From Candidatus Saccharimonadota bacterium (GTDB lineage Bacteria; Patescibacteriota; Saccharimonadia; Saccharimonadales; Saccharimonadaceae), in NCBI GenBank assembly GCA_017552385.1, contig JAFZQB010000006.1, positions 1 through 37,561 on the forward strand: a stretch of DNA of 37,561 bases. Reading direction: 5' to 3'. This document shows, in pieces, positions 31,703-37,561 of the stretch (the first letter of the stretch is position 1; each line of letters begins with the position of its first letter). Position numbers and translations under genes: made by a program. The notes under the pieces were generated by a model. That model made no database searches, was not told the origin of the DNA, and saw only the letters and a program-made list of their open reading frames with translations.

Positions 31703-31759
31703 AAGTTTATTGTAACATAGGCAGTAGGTATTTGATATGCCCTGTTTTTTTACGAGTGC

Positions 31760-34700
31760 CTAAAAGTCAACTTTAGGTTGTTCTTCTTCGTCTTCCTCTC
31801 GCTTTTTTCCAGCTAGAAGCAGAAGGCCAGTAGTCGTGACAATACCGGCTCCAACTATGGCAATAGTACCAAAAATACTAGTTGTGTTGTCCGAGTTGCT
31901 AATATTTGCGGCAGAGCTTACCGCTTCATCGAGTTCTTTATTTACACCAAGCGGTTGAGTATTTGTTTCTTCTGAACTGTCTTCTTTGGTCTCATCTTTA
32001 GTGTTTTCTTCACTATTTGTTTGCTGAGACATGGTCTGAGCTTGCATAGGAGCAGAGTAGCTTGATTGATAGCTCTGCTGCGGAGCAGATTGTGGCTCAG
32101 GGTTTTGCTGGGATGGTTCTTGGGACCCTGGAGTAGCTTCTGGTTCGTTGCTTTGTTGATTGGACTCGGCAGGAGTATTGTCGGCGATACAGCGAACTGA
32201 GGCGCCATTAGAGCGAATATAGCCATTGCTCGTAGCGACAAGTGAAGGGTAGATAGACATATCATACATAGCATTACTTCCCATCATCGTAGACGACCAG
32301 TAGTAGCCTTTGGAACCCTGATCCACGATATTCTTATCGCTGAAGTAGCCCGCAGAAGAAAAGCCAAAGTCGGATTGGAGCTTGGTGGAACCAGCAGCAT
32401 CGTTTGTAATGGAGTTAGCATCGTTTAGCTCCTTGAATTCTCCGGAGTTGCCACCGGTTGGAAGACGCCAACTGGAAGGACAGAGACTATACTGAGCATC
32501 GCCAGTTCCAGAATTTTCTGCATAAACGTAGGTGCCAGCAGAAGCAGCGGCGTAGTTGTAGAGGGCGCCATATTTGTTGCCATAAGTGTCTGAGGTGGTT
32601 TGAGCAGCAAACTTTGGATCGGTATAAGAAGCCTTCCTCTTTGAGGGCGAGGTAGTGCGATCCCACTCCGCAAAGGTGGAAGCGCTAACAAATTTGGTGG
32701 GGTCATCCGGTAGATTAGTGTTGGTATTATCGAGTTGAGTGACGCCAGAAGCAAAGTCGTAACGACCGAGGTTGAGGTTATCTTTCATCCAGCAGGCGGT
32801 AGAGGAGCCATCAGAGCTCATCTTCCATTTGCCAATACGATAAGTTTGATTATCGCGAGTGTCAATTACTGTTCCAGTCTGCCCGGTAGCAACGGCAGAG
32901 CAGATGGTTGCTGTCATGTCTTGCATTTTATAATAGCCGTTATATTTGGTCTTGCCGGCAGAAGCATAGGCGCTGTCGAAGGTAACCTCTTTGGCGCTAG
33001 CAGTGAGAGTAGCATCAGAAGAGCCCATGGTGAAGGCAGTGCTTTGAGTGGAGGTGGAAGCTACGCTAGCACCTGTACCTGAGATAGACCAACTATCAAA
33101 CTCATAGCCAGAAGCGAAGGTCATGTTGATGGTATGGGTGGAGTTTTCTGCGAGAGAGAGAGTAGTATTGCTGCTATATGTTACGCCATCGACTTCAATA
33201 CTGGCAACGTTGGCGCCGAGGGAGAGGGAGAAGTTGTAGTGAGGGGCAGAGACGCAGCGAACGGCTTTCCCATAATTTTTATTGGTGCTAGAATTAGCCG
33301 TTCCGGGATTTACGCCCGTACCCATATACATATAATAACTGGTATTGTTGTTGTTGGCCTTACCGCTCCAATAAAAGCCGTTACCTCGAAGCCATGTAGA
33401 TGCTTCTTTATAACTCCCAGATCCAATATAGTTATTAGGATATTCGCGCCATTTAATACTTGATGCTGTTCCTGACGAAGTGATTGCGCCAAGCTTGTCG
33501 CTGAGATAATAAAAGCCGCCTGAAGTATTGCCTCCACCGATGTTAGCATCATCACTTCCATATCCTAAATGCCAGCCAGTTGGACAAATATCTCCCGGCA
33601 TATTGCCGTCACTACTCGTTTTACTATACGTTCCATGCCCGGCCGTAGCGGTGTACCAGTTGTACATAACACCGTAAGAATACCAGCGAGAGGCCTGATC
33701 GCCCGAGGTACGGTTGGATGTAGTTCCCGTGATGTTCCCCAGCCCGAATGAGATCTGGTCCATGCAAGTTGGCCCATTGGTACTATCCATATCGTTGCAA
33801 GTTCTGAAGTAGTTATTGGCATAGGCTTTCTTTCCAGTGTTGTCAGTAATATTTGCTAGAGTAATATCTGTATCAATAAAAGTACTAGTAGGGTTATTGG
33901 TGTTACTGGCATTAATAGTAGTATTTGGATCGGCAGGATTAAGTCTTAGGTTTTCTATCATCCACCAGTTACCATCAGCTAGTTTGGCGATAGCATAAAC
34001 GTTGGTGGCGTCACGGGAGTCATTAAGGGCAATGACGGAACCGATAGATTTGCCACTATAAGTAGAATCAGATGGGTTGAAGGTCTGCATCGTAATGTTC
34101 TGTTCTGGAGCGACCCAGACAGCGTAAAGAGTAAGCGTATTATCGTCGTCGGCATATTCTGGAACCGCGATTGTCTCGTTTGGACCATAGATGACTGGAT
34201 CGTTAGTCAAGTCGTTATCGACCAGATGCGTCCAAGCATCTGGATCGACGGACCAGCCAGCAAAACCATAGCCATCCCTTCTGAAATTAGAAGCCCATAA
34301 TGTAACTTTGCTGTATTCATAAATACCAGTTTGGTTGCTCATGGTACCATCATCGCCACCATTGATATTGTAGACAATTTTTCTGCTTCTACCCCAAACG
34401 GCATAAAGCGTAACTTCTAGTGGGTTTAGCCCGACAACGGTAGGAGCAGTGTACGAATCTTTATCTGTATATTCGACTATCGTAGAGTTCTCTGCTGTAG
34501 CCCATCCCGAGAAGCCGTAACCAGATTTGCTGAAGGTATTGGAGCGCAAGGTTCTGGAAGTGTTTGCCGGAACACCTTGATCCGTCATAGCGCCAGTACC
34601 GCCATTGCTATTGAAGTGGATGATGACTTCTGGGACCCAGACAGCATAGAGGGCAGTTGATAGTTGGTAGAATGTATATGTTTGTCCTGGTTGATATAGT

Positions 34701-37561
34701 ATGCTCTCTTCAGTAGCATTCTGGTCCGTCGACCAACCTGCAAAGGAAAGATCGGAACGAGTAGGAACGGTAGAGCTAATCGTAAAATCAAAGCTATGCG
34801 TACGAGAGGAGCCTGTTTGCTGAATTGGAGTGCCTGAGCCACCGTTGGCGTTATAGGATAAAGTGAAGGTTTCTGCGGTATTCGCAACACAACGGATACT
34901 AGTTCCGCTCGCTTTGCCACGGGGCATATCATTGCCTAAAGCAACATCGCTCCCTGTGAGCTTGACATACATGTCAAACCCATTGTTATAAGCTAAGTTA
35001 GTCGAATAACAACCTGTACTACCACGAGCAGTAATCTGTGTGCCATAATAATACCCGGAACGTATAAGATTGTTTGGATAAGAACGAAGATTTTTTGAAG
35101 CGGTAGCATCAGTAACGCTATTACCACCATTTAGCATCCGATTAAGATAATAGAATCCCCCGGGAATATTGCCTATGCGATCTCCTGTGTCAGAATCATA
35201 TCCACCATACGGGAGATGCCAGCCCATAGGACAAATGTCTCCTGATACGGCGCCATTATTTTTTGTTGTATTATATGTCCCGGTCCCGCCCGTAGCGGTG
35301 TACCAGTTATAATGAATGCCGTAGCTTTGCCAACCATGTTGTGCGTAGTTATAGCTAGGATTGCTGAAGTTACTCGTAAGATTAATTTTTTGAAATGAGA
35401 CCTGATCGATACAGATGGAGTCTTCTGTAGTACAGTTTTTCCAGAGTGTCGCTTCACTGTTCCCTTTATAGTTTGTATTGATATCGTCAATAAAAGCTTG
35501 AGTAGGATGATTAGTGTTTGACGTGGTAATGGTGGTGTTGGCGTCTGACGGGTCTAATCTTAGATTTTCTATCATCCAGTAGTTGCCATCAGCTAGTTTA
35601 GCTACAGCATAAACCTCGTTGTCACGAGTATCTCTGAGGGCAATAACGTCACCGTTGCTTCTACTAGCATATGGGGCTGCTTCTGGGTTGAAGGATTGGA
35701 AGGTGAGGTCTTGGTTATTGCCATCCTTTTCTACAGGAACCCAGATTGCATAGAGGGTTAATTCCTTGTTACTATCAAAGTTAGAAGCGGATGGTTTAAT
35801 TTGGGCATTAGGGCCATAGACCTTATTCTGAGACACGGCTGTAGCAAGGTTAGTGGCGAAGTTGGCATTAGTCGGATCTAGTGGTTCGGTGGACCAACCT
35901 GCAAAACCATAGTTGGCTCTAGAAAAGTTAGAAGCTATGAGAGTAAATTCAGTGCTACCATTTGGTGCTGTAGTGCCTAGACTTTGCGGATCACCATAGC
36001 CAGTACCGCCATTATTATTGTAGATGATGTAGTAGTTGGGGTTGCCGGAGAGACAGCGAACCGCATTGCCACCATATTTACCATAACCATTGTTGGTCCC
36101 AGGTAAAACAATGTTGGCTCCCAAGTCCAGAAGAAATGTGCTGCCGGCATTATAAGCAGTAGAAACTCGAAATCTTCCTGCGCTGCCTCGTTCTTGAGCG
36201 GAAAAAACAGAATAGCTCCCAGAATATGAAACGTTAATGGGGTAGGTACGCCAGCGATTTGAAGCAGCCGAAGAAGACTGATATCTACCGTTACCTCCTA
36301 GGGCCGCGTCGAGTTTGCTGACATCTCCTTCATCGGGTTTACCTGTGGGCAATCGCCAACCGCTTGGGCAAATATCGCCAACAGCCGATCCAGAGTTCAT
36401 GCCGTAAAGCCCATTTCCGGCCGTAGCGGTAAACCAGTTATACATGCCGCCATAAGCATACCAAGAGCTAGTTTGGTTGTTGGCGTTGTGGCTCGCATTA
36501 TTATTACGATCAATATTGGCAATACTGTAAGAAATCTGGTCGATACATGCGACAGATTCAGCTCCACACCCTTGCCAGGTATCGCCGCTGAATGCATCTT
36601 TTTGTGCTAAGAAACTTGAAGCAGGATAGTTAGTATTAGAGTTATTGATCGTGACGCTGGGGCTAGCAGCGTCTATTCTTAAGTTCTCCGTCATCCAGCA
36701 TTCACTGTAGTTTTTGGTGGTATTAACGATTTTTGTAATTGTGTAGACGTTGTTATCACGACTATCAGTGAGTACTTTGACTTCATTTGCGTTCATAGCA
36801 GAACACCCAGTCCAGCCTTGGAGATAGACTGGTTGGTTGTTGGCATCTTTTTCTGCAGGTAACCATATGGCATAGAGTTCTATTGGAGTGGCTGGGTCTG
36901 GCATAGTGATGGTTTGGTTAGGACCATAGATCTTGTTATCTCCTGCTAGATTAGTAATCTGGGTTTTGATGTCAGCAATAGGTAGATCTGGGCTTACTGG
37001 TGTTTCGCTCCAACCGACAAAGCCGTAGCCAGTCTTAGAATAGTTAGGAGCAACAAGAGTCTGGCTGCTTCCTGCACTATAGGCACTGGATTGAAGAGTG
37101 TTTTGCTTCATGGTACCTTGACCTGCATCAGCGCCATTCTCGTGGTAGCAAATATAGCCATCACCACAGCCCCAGATGGCATAAAGGACGATAGGGTTAT
37201 CATCGGTTGGATCAATTTCTAGGATGTTGTTTGAGCTAGTGTATTGTGGTGCTATGGCATCTTGATTAGTATCCCAGCCAAGGAAGCTATAACCAGATCT
37301 AGTAGGAGTTGGGTAGAACGGAAGAGTAAGTTCTACGCCAGAAAGAGTGGTGTCACTGGCAGTTGGCATGTTAGTAACAGTGTCAGTACCAGCATTAGGG
37401 TTGAAGGTCACATTATAGCTAGCCTCATTCGCCACCGCCGTAAGGGTAAAGGTCTTGTTGTAAGTACCAGCAGGAGTGTCGATGTCGGTCTTAACACCAA
37501 AGGTAAGATTGTATTCGTTAGTTTGAGGATCGGTCTCGGTAGTAGTGTCTAGGATGTCACC
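31760..37561 (-). CDS. giant surface protein with InlB B repeats and four FISUMP domains (partial, start beyond right edge)
   Basis: The frame is open to the last base, so at least 1933 aa are present and the true start lies outside. A GTG at 37435 is merely the first internal start codon. Counting from that codon, InlB B-type repeats lie at about 5-88, 89-192, 466-566, 856-934, 937-1015, 1018-1108 and a divergent one at 1400-1485. FISUMP domains lie at about 205-463, 579-852, 1116-1396 and 1503-1752. The first three carry an extra conserved Cys pair before IDQ[V/I]S or MDQIS. A Pro/Gln/Ser/Glu-rich stalk (1753-1845), one membrane helix (about 1853-1876) and an acidic cytoplasmic tail follow. 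There is no LPxTG. It is anchored by its C-terminus and probably reaches far from the cell. The ligand is unknown. Stop TAG at 31760-31762. Confidence 0.9.
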   Translation of the reverse strand, partial: GDILDTTTETDPQTNEYNLTFGVKTDIDTPAGTYNKTFTLTAVANEASYNVTFNPNAGTDTVTNMPTASDTTLSGVELTLPFYPTPTRSGYSFLGWDTNQDAIAPQYTSSNNILEIDPTDDNPIVLYAIWGCGDGYICYHENGADAGQGTMKQNTLQSSAYSAGSSQTLVAPNYSKTGYGFVGWSETPVSPDLPIADIKTQITNLAGDNKIYGPNQTITMPDPATPIELYAIWLPAEKDANNQPVYLQGWTGCSAMNANEVKVLTDSRDNNVYTITKIVNTTKNYSECWMTENLRIDAASPSVTINNSNTNYPASSFLAQKDAFSGDTWQGCGAESVACIDQISYSIANIDRNNNASHNANNQTSSWYAYGGMYNWFTATAGNGLYGMNSGSAVGDICPSGWRLPTGKPDEGDVSKLDAALGGNGRYQSSSAASNRWRTYPINVSYSGSYSVFSAQERGSAGRFRVSTAYNAGSTFLLDLGANIVLPGTNNGYGKYGGNAVRCLSGNPNYYIIYNNNGGTGYGDPQSLGTTAPNGSTEFTLIASNFSRANYGFAGWSTEPLDPTNANFATNLATAVSQNKVYGPNAQIKPSASNFDSNKELTLYAIWVPVEKDGNNQDLTFQSFNPEAAPYASRSNGDVIALRDTRDNEVYAVAKLADGNYWMIENLRLDPSDANTTITTSNTNHPTQAFIDDINTNYKGNSEATLWKNCTTEDSICIDQVSFQKINLTSNFSNPSYNYAQHGWQSYGIHYNWYTATGGTGTYNTTKNNGAVSGDICPMGWHLPYGGYDSDTGDRIGNIPGGFYYLNRMLNGGNSVTDATASKNLRSYPNNLIRSGYYYGTQITARGSTGCYSTNLAYNNGFDMYVKLTGSDVALGNDMPRGKASGTSIRCVANTAETFTLSYNANGGSGTPIQQTGSSRTHSFDFTISSTVPTRSDLSFAGWSTDQNATEESILYQPGQTYTFYQLSTALYAVWVPEVIIHFNSNGGTGAMTDQGVPANTSRTLRSNTFSKSGYGFSGWATAENSTIVEYTDKDSYTAPTVVGLNPLEVTLYAVWGRSRKIVYNINGGDDGTMSNQTGIYEYSKVTLWASNFRRDGYGFAGWSVDPDAWTHLVDNDLTNDPVIYGPNETIAVPEYADDDNTLTLYAVWVAPEQNITMQTFNPSDSTYSGKSIGSVIALNDSRDATNVYAIAKLADGNWWMIENLRLNPADPNTTINASNTNNPTSTFIDTDITLANITDNTGKKAYANNYFRTCNDMDSTNGPTCMDQISFGLGNITGTTSNRTSGDQASRWYSYGVMYNWYTATAGHGTYSKTSSDGNMPGDICPTGWHLGYGSDDANIGGGNTSGGFYYLSDKLGAITSSGTASSIKWREYPNNYIGSGSYKEASTWLRGNGFYWSGKANNNNTSYYMYMGTGVNPGTANSSTNKNYGKAVRCVSAPHYNFSLSLGANVASIEVDGVTYSSNTTLSLAENSTHTINMTFASGYEFDSWSISGTGASVASTSTQSTAFTMGSSDATLTASAKEVTFDSAYASAGKTKYNGYYKMQDMTATICSAVATGQTGTVIDTRDNQTYRIGKWKMSSDGSSTACWMKDNLNLGRYDFASGVTQLDNTNTNLPDDPTKFVSASTFAEWDRTTSPSKRKASYTDPKFAAQTTSDTYGNKYGALYNYAAASAGTYVYAENSGTGDAQYSLCPSSWRLPTGGNSGEFKELNDANSITNDAAGSTKLQSDFGFSSAGYFSDKNIVDQGSKGYYWSSTMMGSNAMYDMSIYPSLVATSNGYIRSNGASVRCIADNTPAESNQQSNEPEATPGSQEPSQQNPEPQSAPQQSYQSSYSAPMQAQTMSQQTNSEENTKDETKEDSSEETNTQPLGVNKELDEAVSSAANISNSDNTTSIFGTIAIVGAGIVTTTGLLLLAGKKREEDEEEQPKVDF
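32180..32929 (-). repeat. FISUMP module 4 of the giant surface protein
   Basis: Protein repeat with ACWMKDNLNLG, YSLCPSSWRLPTGG, YYWSSTMM and ASVRCIAD. The most divergent copy, without the extra Cys pair of modules 1-3. Confidence 0.8.
33248..34090 (-). repeat. FISUMP module 3 of the giant surface protein
   Basis: Has AIAKLADGNWWMIENLRL, PGDICPTGWHLGYG and AVRCV, with the Cys pair RTCNDMDSTNGPTC. Similar to module 2 also at DNA level (for example shared TTTTCTATCATCCA and CCATCAGCTAGTTT). Confidence 0.85.
34880..35701 (-). repeat. FISUMP module 2 of the giant surface protein
   Basis: Has AVAKLADGNYWMIENLRL, SGDICPMGWHLPYGG and SIRCV, with the Cys pair KNCTTEDSIC. Closest copy to module 3. 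Confidence 0.85.
36047..36823 (-). repeat. FISUMP module 1 of the giant surface protein
   Basis: Has CWMTENLRIDA, GDICPSGWRLPTGKP and AVRCL, with the Cys pair QGCGAESVAC. Confidence 0.83.

Noticed and set aside
31760-37561. CRISPR-like or tandem DNA repeat array
   Set aside because: The repetition is in coding modules of hundreds of bases with diverged sequence; there are no short identical repeats with unique spacers.

Overview
The window reads as part of the chromosome of a Candidatus Saccharibacteria (TM7, Patescibacteria/CPR) cell. The evidence is very compact coding, short core enzymes, a large share of small membrane and surface proteins, giant surface proteins built from InlB B-type and FISUMP modules, an actinobacterial-type DUF3152 protein, and standard-code genes with both TGA stops and TGG tryptophans. 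I see 34 protein genes (one running off the right edge) and 8 tRNA genes, and no CRISPR array, insertion sequence, phage gene or rRNA. No gene-free gap exceeds 300 bases. The taxonomic call is inferred from gene content, since no rRNA is present.

Layout. 1-1500: tRNA-Pro(GGG), tRNA-Ser(CGA), a disordered hypothetical protein and tRNA-Arg(GCG). 1551-3640: a truncated Mur-ligase-like protein, a type B DnaJ and a small ORF. 3649-7607 (minus): a 1108-aa protein with a type IV prepilin N-terminus joined to a LamG-like region, InlB B repeats and a FISUMP domain, followed by a one-TM protein. 7715-11309: tRNA-Met, a PH-domain protein with a GT4 glycosyltransferase, a methyltransferase overlapping murI, and tRNA-Arg(TCT). 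11367-13691: tilS, a PRC-barrel protein and a DUF3152 metalloprotease-like protein. 13662-16046 (minus): recA, Nudix, recX. 16130-18505: HIT, DUF167, a PilB/GspE ATPase and an unlisted 33-aa basic microgene. 18537-23009: an FNT-family channel, a hypothetical protein, a CtpE-like P-type ATPase and a DUF5684 membrane protein. 23058-25218 (minus): a three-gene surface group resembling Firmicutes DUF916 loci. 25459-25815: tRNA-Arg(TCG), tRNA-Pro(TGG), tRNA-Pro(CGG). 25887-29220: two small membrane proteins and a membrane-anchored Clp-like AAA+ protein. 29221-31702: a TylF-like methyltransferase, acetate kinase with a Cys-rich tail, and a DUF308 protein. 31760-37561: a giant FISUMP/InlB-repeat surface protein whose start lies outside the window.

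How it works together. The pilin-headed adhesin, the PilB-type ATPase, the giant anchored FISUMP protein, the secreted beta-sandwich protein with its DUF916-like partner and the DUF3152 protease-like protein form a substantial cell-surface and attachment toolkit. This fits an epibiont that attaches to a host cell. The rest is housekeeping: tRNA modification, recombination, protein folding, acetate kinase, lipid/glycan transfer and ion transport.

Gene expression has a striking signature. At twelve genes a TATAAT-like -10 box ends exactly 6 nt before the ATG, and at five more it ends 7-8 nt before it, which predicts leaderless mRNAs. Other genes carry normal Shine-Dalgarno sites or overlapping TAATG junctions. 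Several -10 boxes sit inside the preceding gene's stop codon. The most unusual proteins are the membrane Clp-like AAA+ protein (degenerate first ATPase site, no GYVG pore loop), the pilin-adhesin fusion, the Cys-tailed acetate kinase and the stand-alone Mur-ligase-like domain.
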